A stretch of 64,000 nucleotides of DNA, from contig NZ_CP054043.1 of NCBI RefSeq assembly GCF_013282725.1, forward strand, positions 1,178,001 to 1,242,000, given 5' to 3'. Positions 37,366 to 52,147 of this stretch are shown here, piece by piece. Positions within the stretch are counted from its first letter, which is position 1. Every line of letters begins with the position of its first letter. Under the pieces are notes generated by a model. The model worked only from the letters and a program-made list of their open reading frames with translations, ran no database searches and was not told the origin of the DNA. The stretch is from Yersinia mollaretii ATCC 43969. Lineage in GTDB: Bacteria > Pseudomonadota > Gammaproteobacteria > Enterobacterales > Enterobacteriaceae. The position numbers and the translations under genes were made by a program.

Positions 37366-37414
37366 AAAAAACTGCACCCTGACTCGTTGGGCTTCCCACT
37401 GTCAGAGTGCAGTT
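37366..37414 (-). terminator. Distal terminator, minus strand, facing mobB
   Basis: On the minus strand AACTGCACTCTGAC pairs with GTCAGGGTGCAGTT (one mismatch) and is followed by TTTTTT. It is the last of three terminators beyond the rRNA operon and stops read-through into the antisense of mobB. Confidence 0.75.
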
Positions 37415-37462
37415 CAGTCGCGGAGACTTTTTTTGGTTTTGGTTTTGGTTTTGACACATAGC

Positions 37463-37488
37463 AAAAACCCCACGCTTTTGGCATGGGG
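37463..37488 (-). terminator. Second rRNA-operon terminator
   Basis: On the minus strand CCCCATGC-CAAAA-GCGTGGGG is followed by TTTTTGC. It lies directly after the vestigial 5S 3' end at 37499-37518. Confidence 0.85.
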
Positions 37489-37498
37489 TCTCGGCTTG

Positions 37499-37518
37499 AT
37501 TTGATGCCTGGCAGTGTC
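37499..37518 (-). pseudogene. Vestigial 3' end of a second 5S rRNA gene
   Basis: These 20 bp are identical to positions 38063-38082, the last 15 bases of the intact 5S gene plus 5 bases beyond it. No other part of a 5S gene is present. They are followed on the minus strand by a terminator, as a real 5S gene would be, so they probably mark a lost tandem 5S copy, as exists in some E. coli rrn operons. Confidence 0.65.
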
Positions 37519-37523
37519 ACAGT

Positions 37524-37985
37524 ATTCGTCTCATCTTGAGGATGAGTCTCACCCCTTCGGGGCCAGCGCAAGACGCTGTCCAAACTGCATGCGCAGTAGT
37601 ATTCGTCTCATCTTGAGGATGAGTCTCACCCCTTCGGGGCCAGCGCAAGGCGCTGTTCAAACTGCATGCGCAGTAGTATTCGTCTCATCTTGAGGATGAG
37701 TCTCACCCCTTCGGGGCCAGCGCAAGGCGCTGTTCAAACTGCATGCGCAGTAGTATTCGTCTCATCTTGAGGATGAGTCTCACCCCTTCGGGGCCAGCGC
37801 AAGGCGCTGTTCAAACTGCATGCGCAGTAGTATTCGTCTCATCTTGAGGATGAGTCTCACCCCTTCGGGGCCAGCGCAAGGCGCTGTTCAAACTGCATGC
37901 GCAGTAGTATTCGTCTCATCTTGAGGATGAGTCTCACCCCTTCGGGGCCAGCGCAAGGCGCTGTTCAAACTGCATGCGCAGTTTG
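37524..37985. repeat. Six-copy tandem array of a 77-bp unit
   Basis: Exact 77-bp periodicity: units begin (ATTCGTCTCATC) at 37524, 37601, 37678, 37755, 37832 and 37909. Each holds four small hairpins: CTCATC/GATGAG, CCCC-TTCG-GGGG, CAGCGC/GCGCTG, and the palindrome-like CTGCATGCGCAG. The unit farthest from the rRNA genes differs at two or three bases; the others look identical, indicating recent expansion from the 5S side. It is sandwiched between the operon's first terminator and the vestigial 5S end. There are no spacers, so it is not CRISPR. Confidence 0.93.
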
Positions 37986-38021
37986 TCGCATGTCATGCTC
38001 GAATAGCGCACGCCAGAACCA

Positions 38022-38064
38022 TAAACAAAAAAGGCCACCCATCAGGGTAGCCTTTTTTGTTTAT
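38022..38064 (-). terminator. First rRNA-operon terminator
   Basis: On the minus strand AAACAAAAAAGGCTACCC and GGGTGGCCTTTTTTGTTT pair across a 4-base loop, with a T-tract inside the stem's 3' arm. It begins a few bases after the 5S gene. Confidence 0.92.
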
Positions 38065-38067
38065 TTG

Positions 38068-38187
38068 ATGCCTGGCAGTGTCCTACTCTCGCATGGGGAG
38101 ACCCCACACTACCATCGGCGCTACGGCGTTTCACTTCTGAGTTCGGCATGGGATCAGGTGGGACCACCGCGCTAAGGCCGCCAGGCA
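38068..38187 (-). rRNA. rrf: 5S ribosomal RNA
   Basis: 120 bases on the minus strand, from TGCCTGGCGGCC to CTGCCAGGCAT, which pair to form helix I. It is the last gene of the operon, 112 bp after the 23S gene. Confidence 0.97.
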
Positions 38188-38299
38188 AATTCTGTTTCAA
38201 TCAACTCGCTCACGATAAACTCTCGTCAGCCAGCCAATCCAATCTCGGAACATTCGCTGAAAATCTACTCTCAAATCACCAAAACACCTTTGGTGTTGT

Positions 38300-41206
<2,907 letters not shown>

Positions 41207-41580
41207 TCACAACCCGAAGGTGTTTCTGTGCTCAAAGTGGTTGCGCGTTCACAAATGCGGTGTTGTTCCGTGCGCGCAATCCTCATGAACGTTAAGTTCA
41301 CTCCGGTTGCTGTGCGCGGTACGCCTTGCCTTTGCGTCGCTCACTCACTTTTTGACATTGAAAACCTGTCGCATTGCGATTATTTGAGAGACTCTAATAC
41401 AGGTTACTTCTTATCTCAGTACTGCTACGGAGAGATAAGTTTCAGCTGTATTGTTTCAATTTTCAGCTTGTTCCAGATTGTTAAAGAGCAATATCTTAAA
41501 CACGACTCGTTAAAGTCATCTTTAAGATATTTTTTAGTTCATAAAGAACCAGTGATAATGTCTTTCACACATTATCGGAT
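41207..41580 (-). other. 16S-23S spacer, 23S side
   Basis: About 370 bp between tRNA-Glu and 23S. It contains the spacer boxA TGCTCTTTAACAA (41478-41490, minus strand), needed for antitermination, and complementary flanks for RNase III processing of 23S. Confidence 0.8.
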
Positions 41581-41656
41581 TGGCGTCCCCAAGGGGATTC
41601 GAACCCCTGTTACAGCCGTGAAAGGGCAGTGTCCTAGGCCTCTAGACGATGGGGAC
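41581..41656 (-). tRNA. tRNA-Glu (anticodon TTC)
   Basis: 76 bases in the 16S-23S spacer. The acceptor GTCCCCA pairs with TGGGGAC, the anticodon loop reads CTTTCAC with TTC, the T-arm is GGGGTTCGAATCCCC, and CCA is encoded. It differs from E. coli tRNA-Glu at few positions. Confidence 0.97.
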
Positions 41657-41853
41657 ACAAAAATTGCTACTGAATCAGTGATTCAGTATTTTTGTGTAAA
41701 GGTGAGAATGTGGTGACACATTCGAACGACTGATGCAGTAAATACTCGATGCCGAGGTTCTACAGCACAATCATCACCCTCATCAACAGGTGCTCTTGCT
41801 CATTACATTCATCAGACAATCTGTGTGGACACTACGCAATGCGTATCGTTAGG

Positions 41854-43396
<1,543 letters not shown>

Positions 43397-43583
43397 AAGA
43401 TTTGTTTGATTTGCTACTAATGAAAGTAGCGATGCTCAAAGATTACTTTCTGCAAATATGCATTCGAACCGAAGTTCAAATGTGTACTGCTTTGGTCACT
43501 CTTCAAGACTTTGATATTGCTTCTGCCTGCCGAAACAGGCTTCGATATCGTCTTGCGAGTGCCCACACAGATTGTCTGATAAA

Positions 43584-43596
43584 TTGTTAAAGAGCG
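43584..43596 (-). promoter_or_regulatory. boxA antitermination site in the rRNA leader
   Basis: CGCTCTTTAACAA on the minus strand in the leader between P2 and 16S, matching the NusB/NusE-binding boxA. Confidence 0.85.
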
Positions 43597-43646
43597 TTCG
43601 TTACCCGTTTGCCTTGCGGCGAATCTTACGGTAATGCGGGAGGCAG

Positions 43647-43674
43647 ATAATACGCTTTCCCGCTGAAGAGTCAA
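43647..43674 (-). promoter_or_regulatory. rRNA promoter P2
   Basis: On the minus strand TTGACT and TATTAT are 16 bp apart, with AGCGGGAA in the spacer as in E. coli rrn P2. Confidence 0.88.
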
Positions 43675-43766
43675 GGTTTTATTTGGTTTCTTTCGAACTC
43701 AAACGCCTTCTTTTCTCTTCCTGACCCGGCGAAGTGTGTTTCGTTGTTCCCGGTCAGTGGAGGCGC

Positions 43767-43794
43767 ATTATAGGGAGTTCCTGACAGGCTGCAA
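43767..43794 (-). promoter_or_regulatory. rRNA promoter P1
   Basis: On the minus strand TTGCAG and TATAAT are 16 bp apart; AACTCCC precedes the -10 and the GC-rich discriminator GCGCC follows, as in stringently controlled rrn P1. The A/T-rich stretch upstream (43800-43850) suits an UP element and Fis sites. Confidence 0.85.
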
Positions 43795-43948
43795 CCCCTA
43801 ATTTGAAAAAACTTTTCAACCGCGTTTTTTTTCAGCAAATAGGGGGTAACAGGTGAGTTTTTAAACAATTATTACGCTAAACATTCAGTCTTAGAGTGAA
43901 TCTGTAGAGTAAAATAGAAATATAAGAAGACAGATAGGACAAATCACC

Positions 43949-44638
43949 ATGCAACTAAATACCCAACAACAGGCCGCCCAGCGCAATCTTTCATATCTAT
44001 TAGCCGAAAAAATTGGCCAGCGCATTCTCGCAGGTGAATATGTAGCCGGTAGCATACTGCCTGGTGAGATAGAGTTGGGTGAGCAATTTGGTGTTAGCCG
44101 TACTGCCGTTCGTGAAGCGGTGAAAATGCTCGCAGCAAAAGGGATGTTATTGCCGCGCCCACGCATTGGCACCCGAGTCATGCCGCAAACAAATTGGAAC
44201 TACCTTGATCAAGAGCTACTGACGTGGTGGATGACCAAAGAGAATTTTGATCAGGTGATGCAGCACTTCCTTATATTAAGGACATCACTCGAGCCTCAAG
44301 CCTGTTCACTGGCGGCGGTGAATGCCAATGATGAGCAGCGGGCGTTGTTAGCCTCATTAATTGCAGAGATGCGCGCGCTGCATGAGCAGTTTAATCGCGA
44401 ACGATGGATTCAGGTGGATGCCCAATTTCATCAGTTAATCTATGAGGCCAGCGGCAATCCATTTTTAACCTCTTTCGCCAATTTGTTCAGTTCGGTTTAT
44501 CACAACTATTTTCGCGCTATTACCGGCGATGAAGTGATTAAGCTGCAATACCATCAGGATATTGTCGATGCGATTCTGACGGGTGATAGCCAAGGCGCTT
44601 TATTGGCCTGTCAGGTGTTATTAAAGGGGAAAGAGTAG
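43949..44638 (+). CDS. yieP: YieP, FadR/GntR-family regulator
   Basis: 229 residues: winged HTH at the N-terminus (YLLAEKIGQRILAGEY...QFGVSRTAVREAVKMLAAKGML) and an all-helical FadR-type C-domain with the metal-site residues in ...DAQFHQLIYEASGNPF and YHNYFRA. E. coli YieP is a regulator of limited characterisation. It sits between the rRNA operon promoters and hsrA, as in E. coli. Confidence 0.94.
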   Translation: MQLNTQQQAAQRNLSYLLAEKIGQRILAGEYVAGSILPGEIELGEQFGVSRTAVREAVKMLAAKGMLLPRPRIGTRVMPQTNWNYLDQELLTWWMTKENFDQVMQHFLILRTSLEPQACSLAAVNANDEQRALLASLIAEMRALHEQFNRERWIQVDAQFHQLIYEASGNPFLTSFANLFSSVYHNYFRAITGDEVIKLQYHQDIVDAILTGDSQGALLACQVLLKGKE

Positions 44639-44710
44639 CGGCGAGATGTTATTTATATCTATATAAAGATAAAGGGTACTCACGCCCACTCAATTTAATC
44701 AGGACGGACA

Positions 44711-46135
44711 ATGATAAAATCTGCGCGCAGCATGGCGGGTCTTCCTTGGATAGCCGCCATGGCTTTCTTTATGCAGGCTTTGGATGCCACCATACTGAAT
44801 ACGGCCCTGCCATCAATCGCCGAAAGTCTTCATCGGTCACCGCTGACCATGCAATCCGCGATTATCAGCTATACCCTGACCGTCGCTATGCTGATCCCGG
44901 TGAGTGGCTGGCTGGCTGACCGCTTTGGCACCCGCCGAGTGTTCATTTTGGCGGTTTCACTCTTTACTCTAGGTTCACTACTATGCGCACTTTCTGGTTC
45001 ACTGCCATTTCTGGTGGCCTCCCGCGTGATTCAAGGCGTCGGTGGGGCGATGATGATGCCCGTCGCCAGACTGGCACTCATTCGGGCTTATCCACGCAGT
45101 GAATTATTACCGGTATTAAATTTTGTCACTATTCCCGGATTAATCGGCCCCGTCATGGGGCCGCTGTTAGGTGGACTATTGGTCACCTACGCCACTTGGC
45201 ACTGGATTTTTATCCTTAATATCCCTATTGGCATATTGGGCATTGTCTACGCACGCAAATACATGCCCGACTTCACCATGCCCAAACGCGCCTTTGATTT
45301 TATCGGCTTCCTGCTATTCGGTAGCAGCTTAGTGTTGATATCCGTGAGTTTGGAAATCATGGGGCGGCCAGATATTGCTGATTACCTGCCCGCCGCGACA
45401 CTGGTCGGTGGCTTATTGATGCTGCTCTTCTATATATTCCACGCGAAAGGCCACCCAAATCCATTAATTGGTTTACCGCTGTTCAAAACCCGCACATTCT
45501 CCGTCGGGATTGCAGGTAATGTGGCCTCACGGTTAGGCACTGGTTGTGTGCCCTTCTTAATGCCATTGATGTTACAGGTTGGATTTGGTTACTCCGCCAT
45601 TATTGCCGGTTGCATGATGGCACCGACTGCCATTGGTTCGATGATGGCGAAATCTGCCGTGACACAGGTATTACGTTCGCTGGGGTATCGCACCGTATTA
45701 GTGGGCATTACCGCCATTATTGGCGTGCTGATCGCCCTGTTTGCACTGCAATCGCCGGGAATGTCGCCTTGGCTGATGATCTTGCCACTCTTTGTTTTGG
45801 GTATGGCGATGTCCACTCAGTTCACCGCAATGAATACCATCACACTGGCGGACTTGACCGATAACAACGCCAGCTCGGGTAACAGTGTTTTGGCGGTCAC
45901 CCAGCAGTTGGCGATCAGCTTTGGTGTGGCTATCAGCGCGGTGGTATTGCGGTTTTATGATGGGTTGTCGTTTGGGGGTAATGTCGATCACTTCCACTAC
46001 ACCTTTATTACCATGGGCGTGGTGACACTGCTTTCATCTGTGGTGTTCCTATTACTCAAACCCAAAGATGGCGACAATTTAATTCAGGGCCGCAATGTGA
46101 AAAAGATTTCGCGCCCTGCAAAGAGTGAAGTTTAA
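44711..46135 (+). CDS. hsrA: HsrA (YieO), DHA2-family MFS transporter
   Basis: 474 residues with 14 predicted membrane segments. The MFS motif A is [13 protein letters not shown] and the antiporter motif C is [20 protein letters not shown]. Relatives export drugs or sugars; the E. coli protein is linked to homocysteine sensitivity. It lies 72 bp after yieP and its stop codon overlaps the convergent rbsR stop. Confidence 0.93.
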   Translation: MIKSARSMAGLPWIAAMAFFMQALDATILNTALPSIAESLHRSPLTMQSAIISYTLTVAMLIPVSGWLADRFGTRRVFILAVSLFTLGSLLCALSGSLPFLVASRVIQGVGGAMMMPVARLALIRAYPRSELLPVLNFVTIPGLIGPVMGPLLGGLLVTYATWHWIFILNIPIGILGIVYARKYMPDFTMPKRAFDFIGFLLFGSSLVLISVSLEIMGRPDIADYLPAATLVGGLLMLLFYIFHAKGHPNPLIGLPLFKTRTFSVGIAGNVASRLGTGCVPFLMPLMLQVGFGYSAIIAGCMMAPTAIGSMMAKSAVTQVLRSLGYRTVLVGITAIIGVLIALFALQSPGMSPWLMILPLFVLGMAMSTQFTAMNTITLADLTDNNASSGNSVLAVTQQLAISFGVAISAVVLRFYDGLSFGGNVDHFHYTFITMGVVTLLSSVVFLLLKPKDGDNLIQGRNVKKISRPAKSEV

Positions 46136-47133
46136 CGGATAGCGACCGACCCACGCTCAATAAGCTCGGGAGTGAGAATCAGCACTTGCGGTTCCGCTTC
46201 CGGGTTATTCAACCGATGAATCAGTGTATCAATCGCCAGTTCGCCAAGGTCATCTTTTGGTTGATGGATGGTCGTCAGTGGTGGCGTCATATATTGTGCA
46301 ATTTCAATATCATCATAACCAATGACCGCCATATCTTGCGGGATCGATAATCCAGCCTGATGCAACGCCTGATAAACCCCTACCGCCATAGCATCATTGC
46401 TGGTGAAAACGGCATCGGGTGGCTCCGGTAGGGCAAGTAACTGCTTCATCGCCACTAACCCGCCACCAAATTCAAAATCACTGGCGACTTCATAACCGGC
46501 AAGCACGGGTAACCCCGCGCGGTTCATAGCCTGACGGTATCCTTCCAAACGTTCTTTGGCCGGCGTTTTGTCCTGCGGACCCGCAATGCAAGCGATTCGG
46601 GTATATCCTCTGGCAATCAAATATGAGGTTGCCATTTCTCCGCCAAATAGCGAGTTATCCTGAATCACGTCATTCACCCCTTCAAACGGCGCCCAGTCCA
46701 TCATAATGATTGGCAATGAAGGGTAACAACGCAGAATATCTTGGGAGGGACGGTGGCTTTCGGTGCACATCAGCAGTAATCCATCGACGCGTTTCTGCAT
46801 CAGGGTTTCAATGCTACGACTCATGCGATCAATATCGCCTTCGGTATTGCACAGAATCAAACTATAACCGCGCTCATAACAACTGCGCTCCACGCCTCGG
46901 ACAACTTCGGCATAAAATGGGTTGCTACTGGCAGTAACCAACATACCTATGGTGCGGGTTTGTTTCAGTTTTAAGCTGCGGGCCAGTGCAGAAGGGGCGT
47001 AGTTGAGTTGCTTGATAGCAGACAGCACTTTGTCGCGGATAGGATCGCTGACAAAGCGATTTTTATTAATAACATGCGAGACAGTGGAGGTTGATACGCC
47101 CGCTAAACGGGCGACATCTTTCATGGTGGCCAA
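46132..47133 (-). CDS. rbsR: RbsR, ribose operon repressor (LacI family)
   Basis: 333 residues: N-terminal LacI HTH ([25 protein letters not shown]) and a periplasmic-binding-protein-like ribose domain. It probably starts at TTG 47133, giving MATMKDV as in E. coli; the ATG at 47124 is possible. It is the last gene of the rbs operon, 2 bp after rbsK. Its operators lie before rbsD. Confidence 0.95.
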   Translation of the reverse strand: MATMKDVARLAGVSTSTVSHVINKNRFVSDPIRDKVLSAIKQLNYAPSALARSLKLKQTRTIGMLVTASSNPFYAEVVRGVERSCYERGYSLILCNTEGDIDRMSRSIETLMQKRVDGLLLMCTESHRPSQDILRCYPSLPIIMMDWAPFEGVNDVIQDNSLFGGEMATSYLIARGYTRIACIAGPQDKTPAKERLEGYRQAMNRAGLPVLAGYEVASDFEFGGGLVAMKQLLALPEPPDAVFTSNDAMAVGVYQALHQAGLSIPQDMAVIGYDDIEIAQYMTPPLTTIHQPKDDLGELAIDTLIHRLNNPEAEPQVLILTPELIERGSVAIR

Positions 47134-47135
47134 AG

Positions 47136-48062
47136 TTATACCTGACCTTGTAAGAAGCTATCGATCTCGGTTCGCCAAGGAATGGAGGGTTGTGCGCCTG
47201 GCCGAGTGACGGCAATCGCGGCAGCGGCATGAGCAAAGCGCACGGCTAAGCCCATCGACTTACCTTCCAATAGCGCAGTCAGTAATGCACCATTGAACGT
47301 ATCACCCGCAGCAATAGTATCCACCGCATCAACTTTGAACCCCGCGACCAATTGACCTTTGCCCTGTTCGCTGAGCCAGACACCACGGCTGCCCAAGGTG
47401 ATGATCACAGTAGCGATGCCTTTATCATGCAGAATTTGTGCTGCTTTCGCCGCATCATCATCATGCTCAATATGAATGCCCGTTAAACGCTCAGCTTCGG
47501 TTTCATTCGGGGTAATCATATCCACCAGCGCTAACAACTCATCAGGCAGTTCACGAGCGGGGGCGGGGTTGAGAATAACCTGAGTCTGATGCTGTTTTGC
47601 CAGTTTAGCGGCGGCCATCACGGTATCGAGCGGAGATTCTAGCTGCATGAGCAGTGCATCGGCATCCATCACCTGCTGCTGATAGCGGTGAAGATAGTCA
47701 GGCGTCACCGCCGAGTTAGCCCCAGCATTGATGCCAATGACGTTTTCGCCTTCACCGTTGACGAAAATTAGCGCCACACCGGTGGTGGTTCCCGCAACCG
47801 CCTCAATAGGCGCGGTATCAATATGATCGCTGGCTAATTGCCGACGCACCCGTTCACCAATATCATCTTCACCCACACAGGCAATAAACGCGATATTCGC
47901 CCCACTACGGCCAGCGGCAACAGCCTGATTAGCGCCTTTGCCACCGAAAGCAACGTTATACTGCTTCCCGATCACCGTTTCACCCGGACGCGGAAACTGC
48001 TCAATGTTCAGAATATGGTCGGCATTGATGCTGCCGAGGACCACCAGCTTACCTGTTTCCAT
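47136..48062 (-). CDS. rbsK: RbsK, ribokinase
   Basis: 308 residues of the PfkB family; makes ribose 5-phosphate with ATP. The signatures are [19 protein letters not shown] and, with the catalytic Asp, [19 protein letters not shown]. It lies between rbsB and rbsR. Confidence 0.97.
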   Translation of the reverse strand: METGKLVVLGSINADHILNIEQFPRPGETVIGKQYNVAFGGKGANQAVAAGRSGANIAFIACVGEDDIGERVRRQLASDHIDTAPIEAVAGTTTGVALIFVNGEGENVIGINAGANSAVTPDYLHRYQQQVMDADALLMQLESPLDTVMAAAKLAKQHQTQVILNPAPARELPDELLALVDMITPNETEAERLTGIHIEHDDDAAKAAQILHDKGIATVIITLGSRGVWLSEQGKGQLVAGFKVDAVDTIAAGDTFNGALLTALLEGKSMGLAVRFAHAAAAIAVTRPGAQPSIPWRTEIDSFLQGQV

Positions 48063-48137
48063 CGTATTTATTCCTTTGTAGATGACGCCACCGCCCAGAT
48101 TATCGCGACGGTGGCGTAATGCCCTGCTTTTCTTCTT

Positions 48138-49028
48138 TTATTGTTTGGTGACTAATTTCAAGTCTACTGGGATAACCGCCGGCACTTTTTCGCCTTTCAA
48201 CACTTTATCCGCAGTTTGAATGCCAATGACACCAATCTGGTCAGGGCGTTGAGCAATGGTTGCACCCAATTTGCCGCTCTCAACCGCTTTGATACCATCG
48301 TCGGTGCCATCAAAACCGACCACTAGCACATCTGTTTTACCCGCAGTTTGCAAAGCGCGCAGTGCGCCCAGTGCCATTTCGTCGTTCTGAGCAAACACGG
48401 CCTGCACTGTTGGATGGGCGGTCAGCAAGTTCTGCATGACGTTCAAGCCCTTGGTGCGGTCAAAGTCAGCAGGTTGGCTAGCCAGCAGTTGGAACTTATT
48501 TTTTTCCATCGACTGTTTAAAACCTTCGCCACGTTCACGCGCCGCAGAGGCTCCTGCGATCCCTTCCAACTGAATGACTTTGGCATCGCTACCCAATTTC
48601 TTGGCAATAAAGTCACCGGCCATTTTGCCGCCGAAACGGTTATCCGATGCCACGTGACTCACTACAGTGCCGGCGTTAGCCAGACGGTCAAGGGTGATGA
48701 CCGGAATGTTTGCCTGATTAGCCATTTTCACGGCATTACCCACGGCATCAGAGTCAGTTGGGTTAATCAGCAGCAATTTCGTGCCACGAACCGTTAAGTC
48801 CTGCACGTTTGCCAGCTCTTTCGCCGGGTTGTTTTGCGAATCCAACACCACTAGGTTGTAGCCCAGTTTATCGGCTTCTTTTTGTGCGCCGTCTTTCATT
48901 GAAACAAAGAACGGGTTATTCAGGGTGGAAACCACCAAGGCGATGGTATCTTTTGCCAGTGCGTTTGCACTCACAGTCGCGCTCAATGCAACAACAGAGA
49001 TCAAGGTAGCCAGTTTCTTCATTTTCAT
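48138..49028 (-). CDS. rbsB: RbsB, periplasmic ribose-binding protein
   Basis: 296 residues from the ATG at 49028, which has AGGAA 9 bases upstream (the GTG at 49034 is too close to it). A signal peptide ends at ANALA; the mature protein begins [15 protein letters not shown], identical in style to E. coli. It delivers ribose to the RbsAC transporter and to chemotaxis. Confidence 0.97.
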   Translation of the reverse strand: MKMKKLATLISVVALSATVSANALAKDTIALVVSTLNNPFFVSMKDGAQKEADKLGYNLVVLDSQNNPAKELANVQDLTVRGTKLLLINPTDSDAVGNAVKMANQANIPVITLDRLANAGTVVSHVASDNRFGGKMAGDFIAKKLGSDAKVIQLEGIAGASAARERGEGFKQSMEKNKFQLLASQPADFDRTKGLNVMQNLLTAHPTVQAVFAQNDEMALGALRALQTAGKTDVLVVGFDGTDDGIKAVESGKLGATIAQRPDQIGVIGIQTADKVLKGEKVPAVIPVDLKLVTKQ

Positions 49029-49054
49029 GGTCACAATTCCTGTAGGGAGAGAGG

Positions 49055-50023
49055 TTATTTGCTGCTTTTGTTATCTACCAATACCGCAAGCAAGATAACC
49101 ACTGCTTTCACGATCATTTGGTAGTAAGAGGAGACACCCAATAAATTCAAACCGTTATTTAAGAAGCCGAGGATAAGTGCGCCGATTAGAGTGCCGACAA
49201 TCCGCCCTTTCCCCCCAGCCAGACTGGTACCGCCTAGAACCACGGCTGCTATCGCATCCAGTTCATAGCCTGTACCCGCTGTCGGTTGTGCTGACGACAA
49301 GCGCGCCACTTCGATAATCCCTGCCAGTGCCGCTAACAATCCACACAGCGAATAAACAATAATTTTAACTTTATCGACGCTAATACCAGAGAGCCGTGTG
49401 GCTGACTCATTACCGCCTAAGGCGTAGATATAGCGGCCCAAGCGGGTGTGGTGCAACATGTACCAAGCCGCAATAAAGACAATCGCCATCAACCAGATAG
49501 GGGTCGGAATACCAAAGGGACGACCTATGCCGAACCAGCCAAAGGTGTCGGCCACCTCCGTAAAACCGGTATTGACCGGGCTACCATTGGTGTAAACCAT
49601 GGTGACGCCGCGCAGCAACAGCATCATGACCAGTGTGGCGATAAACGCCTGCACTTTACCTTTGGCGACAATCACCCCGGTAATCCCGCCAATAAACGCC
49701 CCCAATGCCAGTGCCGCCGCGACGGCGACCATAGCATTCACTTCTAAACCCACAATCGAGGCCGCCACCGCACCAGTCAACGCCAGTAATGACCCCACCG
49801 ACAAATCAATGCCGGAAGTCAGGATAACCAGTGTCATCCCCACCGCCATAATGGCGTTGACGGAAGTTTGCTGAAGAATGTTAAACAGGTTATTCAGGGT
49901 GAAAAAGTTTGGACTTAGCGACGAAACCACAGCAATCAGCACCAGCAGCGCAATCAGTGATTTTTGTTCTAATAACCATTCTTTGCTGAACCAGCGTTTT
50001 GTCTGGATCGTCTGGGAACTCAT
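49055..50023 (-). CDS. rbsC: RbsC, ribose ABC transporter permease
   Basis: 322 residues with the hydrophobic profile of a BPD-type sugar permease. Characteristic stretches are [19 protein letters not shown] and [22 protein letters not shown]. It is 6 bp downstream of rbsA and works with RbsA and RbsB. Confidence 0.97.
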   Translation of the reverse strand: MSSQTIQTKRWFSKEWLLEQKSLIALLVLIAVVSSLSPNFFTLNNLFNILQQTSVNAIMAVGMTLVILTSGIDLSVGSLLALTGAVAASIVGLEVNAMVAVAAALALGAFIGGITGVIVAKGKVQAFIATLVMMLLLRGVTMVYTNGSPVNTGFTEVADTFGWFGIGRPFGIPTPIWLMAIVFIAAWYMLHHTRLGRYIYALGGNESATRLSGISVDKVKIIVYSLCGLLAALAGIIEVARLSSAQPTAGTGYELDAIAAVVLGGTSLAGGKGRIVGTLIGALILGFLNNGLNLLGVSSYYQMIVKAVVILLAVLVDNKSSK

Positions 50024-50029
50024 ATCTGA

Positions 50030-51550
50030 TTACTCCTGCTCACTAAGCTTTTGCTTATCAAAAGATTGCTTGCCGACGGCGGCTGCCATCAACACTTCTT
50101 GGGTCGCCTGTTCAATCGAGAACTCGCCGCTTAGCTGGCCTTCATGCATCACGAGAATACGGTCACTCATGCCGAGCACTTCCGGCATTTCTGAGGAGAC
50201 CAGAATGATGCTCAGCCCTTCTTGCTTGAATTGGTTGATTAACTGGTAGATCTCTTTTTTAGCCCCGACGTCCACCCCACGAGTCGGCTCATCGAGGATC
50301 AGTACTTTGGGGCGGGTCATCAAACCGCGTGCAATTGCCACTTTTTGCTGGTTACCGCCGGATAACAAACCAATCGGCTGTTCCATCGAAGGGGTTTTGA
50401 TATTAAATAAGCGAATAAAATCCGCGACTGCCAGTTGTTCATCCGCGTGCTTAAGCGAACCGCCCGCACGGCTGAAATAACGCAATGCCGTCAAAGACAT
50501 ATTCTCTTTCACGGACATTCCCAGCACCAAACCATCCCGCTTGCGGTCTTCGGAAATATAGACGATGCCGTTTGCCAAACCATCTTGCGGTGAATGGGTC
50601 ACCACTTCACGGCCATCCAGCATAATGAAGCCAGACTGACGCGGCAGCGCACCATAGATGATTTTCATCAGCTCAGTGCGGCCTGCGCCCATCAACCCCG
50701 CCACACCAAGGATCTCGCCGCTGTAGAGGGTGAAACTGACATTTTTCACGCCGGGGCCACATAGCTGTTTGACCTGTAAGCGCTTTTCGCCACGGGGTAA
50801 ATTCAGGCGCGGGTATTGCTCTTCTAACTTGCGACCCACCATCATCTCAATCAGAGAGTTTTCAGTCAGCTCGTTAACCGGTTTTTCCGCGATAAATTGC
50901 CCGTCACGGAACACAGTGACGTCGTCGCAAATCTCAAAAATCTCTTTTAGCCGATGGGAGATATAAACAATGCCGCGACCTTCCGCTTTCAACTCATTAA
51001 TGACATTAAATAAAGAGGCGGTTTCAGTGTCGGTCAAGGCATCGGTTGGCTCATCCATAATGATGACTTTAGATTCAAAGCTCAGCACTTTGGCGATCTC
51101 CACCATCTGCTGATCACCAATAGAAAGTTCACCCACCAGCCGGTGGCTGCTGTAATGAATATTAAGACGCGCTAGCAGTAAATCCGCTTCGGCATACATC
51201 TTTTTCCAATCGATGCCGCCAAAGCGATTAACAAACTCGCGCCCTAAAAAGATATTTTCGGCGATGGTTAACTGCGGGATCAGGTTAAGTTCCTGATGGA
51301 TAATGCCAATGCCCGCTTCCTGCGAGGCTTTTGGGCCATTAAACACCACTTCTTGACCCATAAAATGCTGACTGCCGGCATCTTTACTGTAGATGCCAGT
51401 CAGCACTTTCATCATGGTCGATTTTCCGGCCCCATTTTCGCCGACCAGTGCCATCACCCTGCCAGGATAGACACTGAGCGCCGCACCGGAGAGTGCTTTG
51501 ACGCCGGGAAAGGCTTTATCAATCCCTTTCAGTTGCAGCAAAGGTTGCAT
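50030..51550 (-). CDS. rbsA: RbsA, ribose ABC transporter ATPase
   Basis: 506 residues with two ABC modules. The first has Walker [10 protein letters not shown] and [15 protein letters not shown]; the second, degenerate in its Walker A (GLMGAGRTE), has [15 protein letters not shown] and [11 protein letters not shown]. This is usual for sugar-transport ATPases. It lies 7 bp after rbsD. Confidence 0.97.
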   Translation of the reverse strand: MQPLLQLKGIDKAFPGVKALSGAALSVYPGRVMALVGENGAGKSTMMKVLTGIYSKDAGSQHFMGQEVVFNGPKASQEAGIGIIHQELNLIPQLTIAENIFLGREFVNRFGGIDWKKMYAEADLLLARLNIHYSSHRLVGELSIGDQQMVEIAKVLSFESKVIIMDEPTDALTDTETASLFNVINELKAEGRGIVYISHRLKEIFEICDDVTVFRDGQFIAEKPVNELTENSLIEMMVGRKLEEQYPRLNLPRGEKRLQVKQLCGPGVKNVSFTLYSGEILGVAGLMGAGRTELMKIIYGALPRQSGFIMLDGREVVTHSPQDGLANGIVYISEDRKRDGLVLGMSVKENMSLTALRYFSRAGGSLKHADEQLAVADFIRLFNIKTPSMEQPIGLLSGGNQQKVAIARGLMTRPKVLILDEPTRGVDVGAKKEIYQLINQFKQEGLSIILVSSEMPEVLGMSDRILVMHEGQLSGEFSIEQATQEVLMAAAVGKQSFDKQKLSEQE

Positions 51551-51557
51551 AAATGCC

Positions 51558-51977
51558 TCAGAAGGTTACGCCGGAGCAGAGAATGATGTTAGCAAAGGGG
51601 GAACACTCCCCGCTACGAATCACTGCCCGGCTTTGTTTGGTTTGTTCTTTAAAAGCCTCGTGGCTGATATAGCGCAAAACAATTTGGTTTCCCTGATGTT
51701 GCTCAAGTTGTGTTAACTGGGCGAGTAACGCTTCATGGAGTTGCGGATTATTTTTAACGATCTCCTCCGCAAGGTACGCACTCTCAACCTGCATTTCTTG
51801 CGTCACCACCTCAAGAACCTGGAGGAAACCAGGGACGCCTCGTGTCAGTGCCAGATCGATACGTGTGGTGGTTGCCGGTATGGGCAGCCCCGCATCACCT
51901 ATCACAACCTGATCGGTATGACCCAGGCGAGAGATAACAGCGGAAATATCAGAATTCAGTAATGCGCCTTTTTTCAT
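51558..51977 (-). CDS. rbsD: RbsD, D-ribose pyranase
   Basis: 139 residues from the ATG at 51977 (TGGAG upstream). It interconverts pyranose and furanose forms of ribose. [22 protein letters not shown] and [18 protein letters not shown] are the family's ends. First gene of the rbs operon. Confidence 0.97.
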   Translation of the reverse strand: MKKGALLNSDISAVISRLGHTDQVVIGDAGLPIPATTTRIDLALTRGVPGFLQVLEVVTQEMQVESAYLAEEIVKNNPQLHEALLAQLTQLEQHQGNQIVLRYISHEAFKEQTKQSRAVIRSGECSPFANIILCSGVTF

Positions 51978-51989
51978 TTTCGACTCCAA

Positions 51990-52084
51990 CAGCGAAACGT
52001 TTCGCTGATACTGAGTTTAGAAAAATAGCCGCAGAAGGCAAACTCAATTTGATGAAATTGTGATCGCCATCGAAACGTTTCGCT
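51990..52084 (-). promoter_or_regulatory. Two RbsR operators
   Basis: CAGCGAAACGTTTCGCTG (51990-52007) is a perfect 18-bp palindrome of the LacI-family type just before rbsD; a second copy of its core, TCGAAACGTTTCGC, lies at 52070-52083. Their centres are about 78 bp apart, roughly seven helical turns. The promoter lies between or beside them. Confidence 0.85.
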
Positions 52085-52147
52085 GAACATGTGAAAAGTG
52101 GGAATAATAGAAGTGAAAAAGGCCACTATGATTAGCGGCCTTTCAGG

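Noticed and set aside
37524..37985. Regularly spaced repeats that resemble a CRISPR array
   Set aside because: The 77-bp units are directly joined with no variable spacers, and no cas gene is present.
48348..48797. A 149-codon frame opposite rbsB
   Set aside because: Antisense shadow; composition follows rbsB codons.
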